From Cenococcum geophilum 1.58 (Eukaryota; Ascomycota; Dothideomycetes; Gloniales; Gloniaceae), in contig KV748240.1 of assembly GCA_001692895.1 (NCBI GenBank), forward strand, positions 565,239 through 629,238: a stretch of 64,000 nucleotides of DNA, given 5' to 3'. Positions 45,463-58,631 of this stretch are shown one piece after another; the stretch's first letter is position 1, and each line of letters begins with the position of its first letter. The notes under the pieces are model-generated. The model saw nothing but the letters and a program-made list of their open reading frames with translations, did not search any database and had not been told where the DNA came from. The translations under genes and the position numbers were made by a program.

Positions 45463-46479
45463 CGGCCCCCAATCGCCATTACCTTGCGGTAGGGAGATTA
45501 TAAGGGCTTGTCCTAAAAGGGGTTCGGAGAGATATTAGTATACCGCTGTATATTATCTATCTATCTAACCCCTGCTTTAAACTTCTAAAAAACCTTAATA
45601 AGGGAAAAACGTGACTAGAGAAAAGACGCGAGGATTACTAAAAACCTACTAGAAGCCTACCAGAAGCCTACTAATAACTACCTAGGCTAACTTAAGGATT
45701 TTTATATAACTTTATATCTAAGCCTTTATGCCAGTCTATAATCAATTACAAGTATTATAGGTAATTTAGTGTTCCTAATATAGTTCCGTAAAACCATTTA
45801 GTATATAGCTTAATATATAGGGCCTTGGCTTGCCGTCGTTTTTAACTGCTAAGATATAGTCTATAATCCTTTCTTATAATCCTTTTCTTATAATCCTCTA
45901 CGTCACTAACGTATTGCTCCCATATTTGCCCTTAGGCTATTAGATGCGGTTAAGGTATTAATTAGTTAGTTAAAGAGACTTATCTCTTAAGATTTAGTGT
46001 ATATACTTTTAAATCTAGTAGTCCTATACTGTATATTTAGCGTAGCTCTACTGCCTAGCAAATAGGGACATTTTGTAATAGCAATTGTAGCTATTATACG
46101 ATTATTAAGAACGTCTATAACGTTGTTCTTTAATACTATAGTATCGTTTTAGGTCTAATTTAACCTATATACGTCTTTAATTTGACGTCTTAATTGCCTT
46201 CCCCCGGCCGCGTAGTTAGTTTTTGTAAGGAAGTAATAGTTAAATAACTTATACGCGTGTTTCCTTCCTTCTAAATAGCGCTATTATAACGGAGTTATAT
46301 TAGCAAGATTGCGGCTATTTACTAGAAGGGTATTAGACGGTAAAGTATAAGGATACCTTTGCTTATTAAGCTGCTCCTTTTCTTTAATACCTTACTTTCC
46401 TATTATTAACCTTCGTCTAATTTTAGATGTATCTTTAATATATTATTAAGATTTTCTTCTTTTTTATTAATAATTTAAT

Positions 46480-47590
46480 ATGCCTCTTTATTCTCCTGCT
46501 AACTGCTCTTTTAAGTAAATTCTATAGCGTATTTTAGCCCTACCTTTACATATAGAACCCTAACCTCCACTAACCCGCAACTAGTACTAGTCCTACCTAA
46601 ATGATTTTGCCTACACGTCTTTAAAAGACTAGAAATCTAATAATAGGATTCTGGAGGCTTATAATAAAACGCACTGCGTTAAATCTAATACCTTTAGTCT
46701 TTATAATTAATGCATGCGTACTAAGAGCGGCAGTTACGTTAAGGTAAGCTTTTCTATCCTTAATAGATTTCCATTACTAACTTTAAGCTTTAATAGCCTG
46801 GGCCTGAGTGGCGATAATCCTTTAATATTCTTAACTACTATATCGCCTGGGCTTCATCTTATTTTAGCGCTAATGCTAAACATCTTAGTCGCATTTAAGA
46901 CTATACCACAGCTATTTATACCGCCTATAATTCTTAGCAAGCTAGCTAGTAACGCCTAATATAAGAGTAAGGTTAGTATACTAAGGATAGGGTGCGGGAT
47001 GGGGGTAATAAGAAGAAGGTTGCCGTCTACTATAGGAAGGAGTTCGTGTATACGCGTTAAGTTTCGAAAGAGTATAATATAATATGGTATTAGGTAGGTT
47101 ACCCTTCGGGTACCTAGTAGATAGGTAACTAATAGTTGCCGTAGTAAGGTCTTGGTGGTTCTAGACTATACTAGCCAGCTAACATCTCTGTTTATTCTAG
47201 GCTTAAGCGTATCTTTATTAACTATAAGCTTACGCCATAAGAGCTTTATTGGTATTGGTTTAGACCTAATATTAGTATTAAGCGTTTAAGGATCTCTGCC
47301 CTAGCTACACCTTATCGTCCTACCCCTATTTTTATGCCTACTCGTACCCCTACTAAGGGGTCTAGATTCTATTCTTATCAGCCATTACTTAGTAGCCCAA
47401 TAGATACTGATCCTGCTCCTAAGGATAAGGCATAGTGGCTTTTTAGATTAGGTATTTGGGATTTATTCTTATATATAGTAGTAATTAAGGACCTTAATTA
47501 GGTGCTTAGGAAGGCCTTAAAAGGCTTTTAGAAAGGGCCTAAGAGCCCTAAAAACAATGTTCCTAGTATAGATTAATAAATGGGAATGCA
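46480..47590 (+). pseudogene. Antisense reading frame between pol and 3' LTR of element F, unknown function
   Basis: The plus strand, opposite to the element, reads MPLYSPANCSF, NDFAYTSLKD, SNNRILEAYNKTHCVKSNTF and MRTKSGSYVKVSFSILNRFP (46714 onward, open to 46959). After frame changes it continues VYSRLKRIFINYKLTP, LYWYWFRPNISIKRLRISAL, TPIFMPTRTPTKGSR, PSFLSSPID-like Pro/Ser text, then WLFRLGIWDLFLYIVVIKDL and KGPKSPKNNVPSID to about 47580. It is Pro/Ser/Thr-rich with a Trp-rich C-terminal part. Antisense frames at this position are known from some plant Ty3/gypsy elements (Grande, RIRE2 type); a fungal equivalent would be unusual. I do not recognise the protein. It could instead be a captured host fragment. 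Confidence 0.45.
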
Positions 47591-47649
47591 ATTCTAACAA
47601 AATGCCCTATTAACTCTATGCTATATATATAAAAAGGCTAAGGACCCGT

Positions 47650-50600
47650 CTTGCCTTAGGCCGTAGCCCTAATCCTTATGGTTTCTGGAGCCTGTCCGTT
47701 CTATATCCAATTTAACCTATTTACTTTTTTCGCGAGCTTTCTTTATAGGTCGCGATAACCTATAGTATTAAAGCGCTTTCTGCGATTTATAGATTATGGA
47801 CCTTAGTCCTAATATTCTTTTAGAATATTTTTATAATAATTAAGGTAATCCTCTAGTTCCTATATAGAGTCCTTAATAGGCTAGCCTAGCTATTTAACTT
47901 TAAATTACAGCTTATTCTTAACAGACTTATGGCGTAGTATAGCTTTAACCTTATACCGCTCGCCCACTACCTTAGGGTGTTTAATTAGGCCTAAACGGAA
48001 GTTCTTTTCCGGCGGTGGTCTATACTATAGCTCTAGTAGGTTTATATAAAACACTAGATGCATATAGGCTATAAATAGGGGTAGCTAGAGACGGTAGGCT
48101 AACTTACTAATTTATTTCTTAATTTAGAAGGGACCTAGGTATCTTATATTAAGCTTTTTTAATAGTTAACGGGTCTTAATATTTGTTAAACGTAATAGAA
48201 CCTTATCGCCTACTTTAAAATGCTTATCTTAGTGCTTACGGTTATACTAAAGTCTCTACTACTCTTGGGCATTCTATAGGCTCTACTTCGCATACTTTTA
48301 TTACTCCTCCCATTCCCAGAGGTATCCTTATACTCTTTAGTGGATATCCTTAGACTTCCTAGTAGGATCCTATAACTGATTATGCGGCCTTAGCTAGTAA
48401 TTATTAGGTATACTATTAAACCCAAATAGTTTAACGCTATAGGCAATCTAAATTAGCGTATACTTATACGATACGTATTACTTTAAATTATAAGCGTACT
48501 TTACGTACAGAAGTAGCTTATACCAATTGTCTTGCTAGTAGTTTAAATATATTTATAGGTAAGACTCCAGTTCCTAATTCTAGCGTTTTATTTGCCCGTC
48601 CGTTTATAAATAGAAAGCTATACTATAACGGTGGTCTATCTTTAAATAAAAGTATAGATCCGACTAGTACTGGCTTATAAAGACGCTGCCCCTATTAGTA
48701 ATAATAGAGTACGGCTAATCTACTTTAAGAAAGTATTTCTCCTTAATTAGGCTAGTAAGCGCTTGTGCGTTAATCGTCTTATTAATAGGAAGGTATTAGA
48801 CGTACTTTAAAAACCTATTAATAAGTACGAGGACCAAATTGTATATTTATCTTTAGCTATCTTTAGATGGCGGGAGATCCGTAATAAAGTCTATAGCGTA
48901 ATATTACTATAGCTTACTAGTAGGGGGAACTAATTTAAGTAAACCCTATAGCTTATACATACGGATCTTATATACTTAATACTTTTCGCAATAGCTAATA
49001 TACTCCTTTACTTCCTGCTTAAGCCTTAGCCAATAGTATTTGCGCTAAAGTAATTCCACTGTCTTTACTTAACCATAGTGGCCACCTAGAGGATTATCGT
49101 GATTTTTTATAAGAATCTTTTATTGTAGATTTACTTCTTGTGGTACCTAAACCTTACTACCTTTACGTAGTAGGCCTATTGGGTCTAGTTCCTAATAGTG
49201 GCGCTTAGTAGCTTCCTTTCCATTACGTTTCCGGTCTACTTTCGCATTAAAGATGGTATAGGAAGCGTCCCTCCGTTATACCTTATGGATAAGATCTATT
49301 AACCTTTTAGATGGTTTCTAAGTAAAAGCTATTTTATCCCGTACTACTCTAAGTATAAAACTAGATAGTACTATAGATTTTACAACTCTTTAATACGCGT
49401 GCGATAGGAAGGCCGCTATAAGGTTAAAGTCCTTTAGTTATTATAGGGCTCTAAGTTTTAATTGCTCTATGGCTTCGCTATTAGTTTAAGGGGATAGCTT
49501 AGTAATTAGAGATAGTGTATTACTAGGTTCCGAGAATGTATTAGGGACATCCTGTTTAGGTATATTTGGACCCTTATTAATAACGGACCAGGTATTAGCT
49601 AGAACGTCAGTAGAAACTAATAGGGCTTATACTACCTAAGACTTAGTATATAGAGCTGTGGGTGCTTAAGCATCCTATACCTAGAGCTTATTTTACAATA
49701 TAGGGAGTAAGATATCTATTATCTGTTTTCCTTCTCCCGTTTTAAAGCCTTTAATATAGTCTAGCCGTCATAACGGTCTATTAGTAGGGTTGTTTTCCCC
49801 TAGCTTATATTTAATCTTAAAATTAAATTATATAAGCTTTTCTGCCTATTTAGCTTGTTAAGGTATAAGCTCCTTTATAGTTATAAAGTAGTATAGATTA
49901 TAGTGATTTAAGAGTACGCGAGTGGTATAGCTCGCGTACTTAAGGTAATGTCGCTACTGTTTAAAGCAGTTAACTATAGCTAGTAGTTCCTTATCGTGGG
50001 TATAATACCTAACTTTAGGCCCCTAGAATGTTTTGCTAAAGAATGCTACTAGTCTTTAGTAGAGCTGGGTAGCGTTTAGATGCCTATTAGGTTATAGTAG
50101 AATACTAATAAGGGTAAAATTTAATGCATTGGTAATTATTATTAATGGCTAATCTAGGTTAAAATGCCGTAGTAATAGAGCTTNTNTAAACTTTATNNNA
50201 AGTTCCNANAAGGCCTNNTAAACCTTTNTNGGCCATAACNATNGNTTATACTATTTAGTTGGTCCCTTTTTAGTTTTCTTCCTTACCGCCTTTAAGCTTT
50301 TTGCTCCTTAGGTTAGGTCTTAAAAAGCTTCCGTAATATAGTTAAAGAGGTAGTAGGTAACGTCTAAGTAGTTATAAATAAAGCGCCTATAGAAATTAGT
50401 AAAGCCTAGGAATACTTAAACGTTCTAGTAACTCTTTAGCTCCAGCCACTCCTAAATTATCTACACCTATACTAGGTTTATAACTACACCTATAGGTGTT
50501 ATAATATAACCTAGGAACTTAACCTACTTAGTATTAAAGATATACTTTAACGCCTTAGCGTAGAGGCCCTAATTATCCAAACGTCCTAGTACTTCGCGGA

Positions 50601-53600
50601 CATATTACTCGTGCTAATTCTCGTCTTTTAAGTAGATTAAAATATTATCTAAATAGACGACGTATATACGGTTAACTAGTCCTTATAAGGCTCTATAGAT
50701 GTACAATTAGAGTATTATAGGCGTATTAGCTAGCCTAAAAGGCATTACCTAGATACTTAAAGTGGCCGTATCGGGTCTTAAAAGCGGTCTTTTACTTATC
50801 CCCTTCTTTAATACGGAGCCTATAATAGGCGTCTTATAAATCTAACTTTATAAAGATCTTCGCCCTAAATAGTTAATCTAGCATTTTACTAACTAGTAGT
50901 AGTGGGTAACGGTTCTTAATTGTAATCTTATTAAGACCGCGATAGTTTATATATAGCCTTATAGTTCTATCTAGTTTTAGGATAAAGAGAATTGGCGTGC
51001 CTACTGGCAACTTACTAAGCCAGATCTATCCCTTTTCTAGTAAGCCATTAAGGTAATTCCGTAGGATCTTAAGCTCTTTACGCAAGAGGTTATAGATAGG
51101 AAGATTTAGTAGTTGTTTACCTTCTTCTAGATTAATTATATAATTGTACTCCGAGTTCTATAGTAGAACTTTAGCTCTTTTACCTAAAAATACCCTTAGT
51201 AAGTCCCTTAGGCCTACTAGAATATTTAATAAATTAGGGTTATATTTATCCTTTGTGTTATTATTAGGTAAGTCCCGGAGCTCCCTTAAGATACTTATAG
51301 GTAGCGTTATACACTATAGTGGTTGCTTATATATAGTCGCCACTATACGTTAAACCGTTATATACAGTAGCCAGTAAAGGGTAAGGAATTCTTTAACGTA
51401 ATATTTAAGGTGTTAAAGTATACTCTTTACGTATTGCTTAAGCTAGAGTAACCCGTAGCGGTTAAAGTATCTTATAAGATCTTTAAGATCGCCGCCTCCC
51501 TATAATGTCTCCGCGACCTATCTAGTAGTTCCCTATAAGATTTTTGTTATAGAGGGGTTATCGCCTATACTAGGCTTTATACCTATCTTACTATTAAATA
51601 GAGGTTAGATCTAATACTCCTTTAGGTATAGAGCGTATACTATTTTACCTAGGGCTATATTCTCTAGGATATCCTTTAGGCTTATTAGTAATATACGCCC
51701 TTCTAAATCTTTATTATTCTACTATTTAAAGGCTTCTATTTTAAAGCGTATTTTAGGATCTACTTTTATAAGCTAAGGGTATCTAAGGATAAGGTTATAA
51801 CCTACAAAGTTAGCCGCCTAGAATTGTTGCGGGCTAACCACCTTAGTGCGGTTATATATATCGACTACTGCCACTATAAGCTTATAGGCACTATATAGTT
51901 TAATCTAATACTTATCTAAAAAGCCTATAATAGGTTTCTACTACCTTTACAATAGGATAAGTTTATACTCTTTTACTAAATTATATTATATAAGATTAAT
52001 TTTAGCGCCGCTGTTATATAGTGCTTAAAACTAACGTACCTTCCCTATAAGGAGTGTTATTTCTAGCTTAATAGCAATACGGAGAGTCTCTTCTTTTATA
52101 TCTTGCCCTAGTTGCAGCTAAAAAAGGTCCACAACTAGGGCTTTTCTTTTTTTAGATTGTTAGTGCGGTTATTACCTTACTTATTTTTCTAATAGGATTT
52201 ACCTCCAGAGTTTTTTTTTAACTTCTTAGAGTGTTTCTATAAAGGTGCCGAATAGGTATTAAGTTGGCCCTAGGAGTCTTTCCCATTATTTAAGGGTTTT
52301 AACTTTAACCCTTTTAAAGTTCTCTTTAAGAACGGCTTCTTTAAAGGTTAAGTCTACCCTATATTACTACTAGAGTGCCTATACTTTTAGTAACCCCTTA
52401 GCTTTTTACCGGAAGAGGTCTGGTTCCTTACCGTATCTTTAGTGTTTAAAACTACTTATTTAAAATCCGTATATATAGTAATCCGCAATAGGGCTCCTAT
52501 GCAATTTATTTCGTTATAAATTGCTAGCTTAATTCTAGCCTAGATAAACCCGATCTTCTCCTTCTTATAAATACTACCGTCCTTATTTTTAAAGGGTTTT
52601 AGATCTATTTGTTAAGCATAAGTTTCTATAAAGTTTATAAACTAGCGGAAGTTATAGCGGTTAAGCTATATCCTATTTTAGAATAGCTTTATATTATCGT
52701 ATTATATAACGTATATATCTTAAGTCTATTTCTTTAGGAAGGTTTGCAGCTATAGCTATATAGTAATTTACTCTTTATTAAGCTAATTAAGTGTAATCTG
52801 GTTTAGTAATCGGTTTTTAATCTTGCTAATAATCTAGCGTATACGCTCTTTAGTATTATCTTATATTATTAGTATCTTAAAGAAGTTGTTTACCTTATAA
52901 ACCCAATTATCTAACTGCTAGGCGTTAGGTCTATGGCGGAGTTCTAAACTACTAAAGGCCTTAGCTAGTTAGTCCATATCCTTTTTTTATTTATAGTGTA
53001 GATAGCTCTCTAAGTCTTCTATACGTTTTTAGGTAGGTACTAGGTAGCTTCTAGAAAGCCCTTAGCCTTAACTAGGTTATAAAAGAATTTACCTAGCTTA
53101 GATTAAACCTTACTAGATATAGATTTGCCCTTAAAGGGTTCTAATATATTTATTAGTAGCTTCCTCCTATATAGCTTCTAAGAGCCTTACAACCGCTTCC
53201 TAATATCCGTCTTAAAGGAGATTAGTATAGGGCTCTTAACCTTCTAAACTTGGGCCTAGGGAAGCTCCTACTATAGAGGTAGTGTTAGTACTAGTAGCTA
53301 ATATAGGCTTCCCAATAAGGCTTAGGTCTTAAGTTAGTGGTTAGTTTAGATTACCTAAAGGGGTAAGCCCGCTTAGCTTATAAGCAGTTTATATACCACT
53401 ACTATACTAATTATAGGCCAGTAGTCTTTCGGGAGGGTTCTAGTTGGTTCCCTAATTAGACGCGTTAGTATATTCCTCTAGCATTTCTAGCTTAGGGGAA
53501 GATCTTAGAGTCGCCTCTAGTACTTAATCTTTTAATTGGCCTAGGTAGGGCTAGAGGGGCTCTAGTTACTTTCTAGCAGCGTTGCAACTGTTATAAAGGG

Positions 53601-53860
53601 TGTTTATATTTTCCTTAGCGGTGACCATAGGTATATAAGAGTCTTCGAGCTCCTAAAGCATTTAGGTATTAGGGCTCGTTCGGCCATCTTACCTAGAGGG
53701 TTATATTATCGCAATCTCTTGCTATTAGAGGGACCTTTCTGTCTTTGCGCGACGGCTTTCTATAAGGTATCTATAGAGTTTCCGTTTAGGTCGTTACAAG
53801 ATTTTAAGGGAGGATAGTAGTTATAAATAAAAGATGTAAATAAACAATCTGGTCCTTAAA
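47650..53860 (-). pseudogene. Element F gag-pol with chromodomain, RIP-decayed
   Basis: Descending: gag and protease (about 53850-51600, weakly readable); RT about 51200-50250, with the box IYVVYLDNI at 50655-50644, the last Asp now Asn, and preceding text [20 protein letters not shown]. After the box come EVLGRLDNQGLYAKALK and GFTNFYRRFI. RNase H spans about 50200-49550 and carries Ns at 50184-50245. Integrase spans about 49350-48050. The chromodomain at 47950-47800 reads ERYKVKAILRHKSVKNKL, FKVK, stop, LG, stop, PIKDSI, stop, ELEDYL, with TAG at each conserved Trp. The arrangement is that of a fungal chromovirus. Stops throughout abolish function. Confidence 0.83.
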
Positions 53861-53898
53861 GCCGACTACCCTTCTAAAAGAAGTAGGAAGGATTTAAA

Positions 53899-54113
53899 TG
53901 TAAGGGGACTTTATAGACAGGGGACTATAAGGACACAATTGGAATAGGATAGATTAATAAGAGAGACGAATCCTTAAGGAGGTAAGGCCTTTAGGATTAT
54001 AGAGACTATATACTACAGGTATATGCCTTTAGTACGTAACCGGCGACTATCTAAGGGGCGTCCGGGGGTTGTCCTAAGGGCAACCCAAGGTAACCGTAAT
54101 AATATCCCTTATA
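53899..54113 (-). repeat. 5' LTR of chromovirus F
   Basis: 215 bp, TGTAAGGGGACTTTATAGAC to ATCCCTTATA, followed by target copy ACTAC. Transitions only relative to 45226-45440. Confidence 0.9.
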
Positions 54114-54118
54114 ACTAC

Positions 54119-57100
54119 TCCATCTTAAGTTTATAGATATAATGCTAGTAATATATCTTAAACTAGTAGTTTCTAGCTTCCGGCACTCTATAAAGAGGTT
54201 TTATAACCTATAAAATTATTCCTAGTTATAAGTTAAGCTTAAGGGGTGGTTGTATAAAGATATCTTTACTTAGGTAGATGTTAGACTGTATATAGGCTTA
54301 CAAGATATCCCGTAAGTAGAGGGCTACAGGTTTAGTCTGCTATAGTCCCGGCGTAAGTGCTAGTATAATCTATTAGCTAACTCGTTAAATTATAGGTAAT
54401 TGCGTAAGGACTAAGTTTTTTCCTTAGTCGTTATAAGCTTATATAACGAGCCTTAATTTTTTAAAGGCTTTATTAGTACTAGGATGCTTAATTTTATTAA
54501 TAAAGTATAAGTTAAATATACAGACGCCTTACGGAACGTCTCTCTCCATTACAACCGCAAAAATACCCTTTTTAAGTAGTCCGTTAATATCTTTACGTTA
54601 TAGGTCCGTAAAAGGGGTTTTCTATACTAGAACTAATATATTTATAGGTGGAGATTACTTTACGGATATACCTGTAGAGGTTAGGTAATTCTCTATTATA
54701 GGGTTCTTAGTTATAGGGTGCTTTTAAGGGCGTCCTTAACTACGCTTTATAGTAGGTTTAATAGGTTTAGTAAGTTTCTAGGGGACTTCTAAGGTAGGTA
54801 GGGGTGCTTCTAGTTCGTTTAGTTTAGCGGATGCTTCTAGTTCGTCTAGTTTAATATTATAGGTGTTTTTAGACCAGAAATAGGGTTTTATAGACATGCT
54901 TCTAAAACTAGTTAGTCTACTAGGAAGTTATATATAGCACGTTTTGTTTTCTATAGCTAGTAAACGGTAAGGTCTAGTCCAATTGCCGCTTTTACGCTAT
55001 ATAAGGACTTTAGAATTAAGCGGGAGGTTATAAACTAAGGTTATATCTAGTCTATTACGGTAGTGTAGAGCGCTATTAATAGTTTATTTGGCCCGTAATT
55101 TAACTATTTTAGCTATTACCTTCCGTATTATAACTACTCATTCTATAATAGATAGGGTAGGAGGGTCTAGGTTGCTTATCTTTAGGTAGGCTCTATAAAC
55201 CGGGAGGGTGGGTACTAGTCTATTAGGGCTAGCGGTATTATTAATGGCTTTTACGGCTATCTATAAAGCTAGTTCCTTTTAGATATCCTTACACTCGTCC
55301 GTAATAATCTAGTAAGCTCTTTATAAAGCTAGGTAAGCTCGCTTAATAAGCCTAATAGACTAATACGCCTTAACTAGAATAGCTTTTATTAATATAGCTA
55401 TGGCTATAGTATACTGCTAGAATTCCTTACTAATAAAGTTCTTACCGGCGTTATAGGTAATATACTTAGGGGGTCTAACATACGTGTTAATCCAGCAGGT
55501 CTGTAAAATATCCCAAGTATACTTTATAGATATATTTTATAACTAACGGGCGGCTTAATAGCGGGTTGCCTTGTCAATTATATATAGTACTAGGCTGCCG
55601 TTAATATATATAATGTCTATATATACTAAGTGGTTAAAGTTAAGATCCTTATAAAGGGTAAACTTAAATCGGCCTAGGAAACGTCTGTATTTTTAGTAAA
55701 AGGAACAGTATTTAGTTAAGTAGTTAATTGCCTTTTTATTAACGCCATTATATCTAGAGCGTTTAAGGACTCTATATAGCTTTTTAGCTAACGGGTAGCT
55801 AAAACGGCGGTATAGGTAGTAGATCTTAGTGCTAGTAAGGTAGCATAGGTTGTAATTAAAAGACTCTTAAATATAGGTCCGTAAAGTCTCTCCTTATGTA
55901 AGGAACGGGTGTCTAAATCGTTATATAATTGGTAGGGTAATATGTTTATTTCCTAGGGCAGTTGCGGGGCTAATTAGGGTGTCCGTAACATTGTTATAGT
56001 ATACCTATGACCTATCTATATCCGTAAGGTAGAGTAGGAAAGGGGTATCCGCTTTTACTATATAGAAGTTAACTAAGCTAATTAGAGTCTTAACTGCAAC
56101 TAAACTAATTAATACGGTTAAGCTAATACTAAATTAGACGTTTACAGCCCCAGTTTACGTAATATTAATATCCATATTATCCCTTATAGTGGTCTTATAT
56201 ATAAGGTATTATCTATAGCCTATAGTAGACTTCTTAGAGGCACCTATGTCGATTATAACACTATAAAATTCTTTAGGGGTGTAGCGTTCTGTAGTAATAT
56301 ATATAAATAGGTCCTGTTCGTAGTCTATAAGGCCCATAATAGGTCTAATAGGGGTATTTACGGATTAGTTTTTAGGTGTAATTAAGTGTATAAAGGAACG
56401 GTCAGTTAATACGGTCGTAATATTAAAGGCTTAGCTGTCCGTAAAAGGTCCGAAAGTGGTTAGGAACGTCTCTAAGGTCTTTTATTCCTAGGTATTTAAG
56501 TTAAAGTTAATTATAAGGGCTTCTATTAACTTATTAAGAGACTCCTCTACTTCCTTTCCTTTATATTCTAAAATAAACTAGTTAATCTAGCTATTAAATC
56601 TCTTTTTAGACTTATTATATTCTTTTTAGGTATACCTTATAAACTAATATCCTTCCTTACCGCATATGAAGTACTTCTACCTAGTTTGTTTATAGGGGTA
56701 TACTTTTGTATAGGGGTTGCTACGGAGGTTATGGGTGGGACTTAGTTAATACGGGTACTGCTAGCAGTAGCGGCAGTCCGTAAAGTAGGCTTCTAAGTTA
56801 GTTTATAGATTTTATATATCCGTAATAAAGGCTTAAGTACTACCTAATAGGTTTAAGACTTTATATATTATAATAGAGGAGCGTAAATTATTAATAAGGC
56901 CAGCTAAGGTGTCTATAGGCTTATAGTAGGTATACTTGCAGGGCTCTACTTCCTAGTAAGCCGTAATAAGTTTGTTGTATAGAAAGTCGTCTGTTTAAAG
57001 CTTAGCATTAAGGCCGTGCTATAGGTATTAAAGGTCTTTAATAAGAATTTACAGGCACTCTATAGTTAATTTTTCGGTGTTCTTGTTAATTACAGTTCGT

Positions 57101-58389
57101 AACTTAGTTGCATTCCATTAGGTAAGGATATTACGCTTATATTCCGGCCCTTTAAAGTAGTTATATATAGCTTTATATAGCTTATTAAAGGAAATACCAA
57201 GGGGGTTACTTTTAAGGTTAGTATAGTAGTGGTTAAGGGCTAGGCTACGCAATATAGTAGAATAGGCTTGGCTAAATTCCTATTTAGGGATATTAGCCTT
57301 TTAATAGAGATCCGTAAAGATAGTTAGTTTAAAGTTAAAATTATCGTTTTTACTGCTATACTTAGATTCGTCGGTATAGAGCTTAGCTAGGTTAGCTAGC
57401 TCCTTACTATAGGTCTTTACTTAGGTTGGTTGCGGATCTATAACTTAGATAACGGAAGTGTTTTAGTCCGTATTTCGGTTTGTAGGGGGATTATAGTTTA
57501 TAACTTAGGTACTAGGTATACTTTAGCCTATAAGATTAATTCCAAAGCCACTTAGGTCTATAGGACAAATTTAGTTAAATGGGTCATCTATAAGACTAAA
57601 TATTCTATTAAGTTTAAAGGAAGCAAAGAGTTTACTAGTTCTAATATAATCTAAGATCTGCTCTTTGGTCCATTCCGTTTAGTCTTTTTTATATAGTATA
57701 TCGTATAAAGACCGTGTAATAGTGACTTGTTTATCTTTTTTAACTCATACACCTTAGTTATAGAGGAGGGTTTATAGGTTACGGATAGTTATAAGGCTGT
57801 AAGCCTTAAAAGTAGCTTCCGTAAAGTCCGCAAAGTCTTCCTTATATTGCTCCTATATATCGTTATTTATAGGCTTAAAGTGTCCGTATTTAAGGAGTTT
57901 AAATTAAATATAGTCGTTAACGTCGTTTATAGACGTACGGTCGACTCCTTAACTCTACTTCTTTTAACCTTTGCTAATTTGCTTATTAATGTCCGCTATA
58001 CTATATAGTATAGTGTGGTGCGTAGCGGGTGGGAGAGGTCTTATAGTGGTCCGTAAAGGCAATTAATAGGTCCGTAACGGTTTATAGGAGGGTAGGGGGT
58101 TTTCTATAAGGGGTCCGAAAAGAGGTTAGGGGTATTAAGGGAGGGTGTAGTAGGAATAGGGGTTTAAGGTTTAAGGATGGGGTTCTGTAAAGGTTTATAT
58201 TTACGTTTATTAAACTTCTAGTAAACCGTACTAAGACTTAAATAAGTATACAGAGTTAGTAATAAGTCCGTAATCCCCAACTTCCAACCTCTTAGTAGGT
58301 CGTACTAGGATATAAACGGGTGGTTACTGTCATGTATCGCTTAGGGGAGGTGTTAAGTAATTGCTAATCTGTGGGCGCTTACTGATCAG
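54119..58389 (-). pseudogene. Copia B2 gag, integrase and N-terminal RT
   Basis: Gag: RSLYDILYKKD, TEWTKEQILDYIRTSKLFAS near 57720-57600. Integrase: YRRFSYPLAKKLYRVLKRS and KYCSFYQKYRRFLGRFKFTL near 55815-55650, a zinc-binding region in which His and one Cys have become Tyr. Then LVYIDIIYINGSLVLYIIDK near 55620-55560, ITYNAGKNFISKEF near 55460-55410 (second catalytic Asp now Asn) and LIKRAYLAL near 55330. RT: LVIQAYND-type text and PVALYLRDIL near 54440-54310, before the F insertion. The domain order gag-IN-RT-RH defines Ty1/copia. Stops and active-site losses are consistent with RIP. Confidence 0.85.
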
Positions 58390-58631
58390 TATTTATACCA
58401 ACTTAATAGTATAATTGAGTCGTATCTAGGGGCACGAAATACGTATAGTATTGTATGCTCGTTTAGATAGTGACTTTTCTTTTCTATTAAAGCAGACTAC
58501 GTAGTCTATATACTGATACGTCTCCCCCCTAATTAGTTAGTGCTTTATAAGTACACCAGACGCGTAAGCGAGTAGTTAATACACCGAACGCGTAAATACG
58601 CGGTTAGTACAACAGGTGCTGTAATTATACA
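58390..58631 (-). repeat. 5' LTR of copia B2
   Basis: 242 bp from TATTTATACCAACTTAATAG to GTAATTATACA, followed by target copy CCCTA. Confidence 0.85.

Larger units (their letters stand above)
45226..54113 (-). mobile_element. Element F: full-length Ty3/gypsy chromovirus, TSD ACTAC, nested in copia B2
   Basis: 8888 bp with 215-bp LTRs and exact target duplication ACTAC (45221-45225 and 54114-54118). Ends are TGTAAGGGG and CCCTTACA before RIP. The undisrupted target is seen in copia B1 around 12008-12020 (ttaattgctccat against ttaactactccat). On the minus strand it carries gag, protease, RT, RNase H, integrase and chromodomain. It then has about 2.2 kb of extra sequence with an opposite-strand coding remnant before the polypurine tract and 3' LTR, making it longer than typical chromoviruses. 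Confidence 0.92.
43727..58631 (-). mobile_element. Ty1/copia copy B2, TSD CCCTA, split by nested element F
   Basis: The LTRs are 242 bp each, and the exact duplication CCCTA lies at 43722-43726 and 58632-58636. Subtracting F (8888 bp) and one ACTAC leaves about 6.0 kb, a normal copia size. Minus-strand order is gag (about 58200-56800), integrase (about 55860-55100), RT (about 54900-54119 then 45220-44750) and RNase H (44700-44300). It is the same family as B1. Heavy RIP makes it inactive. Confidence 0.88.

Noticed and set aside
51144..51353. 69-codon plus-strand open frame
   Set aside because: It lies opposite the minus-strand pol of element F, in the N-terminal RT/protease region, and is a shadow of that gene.
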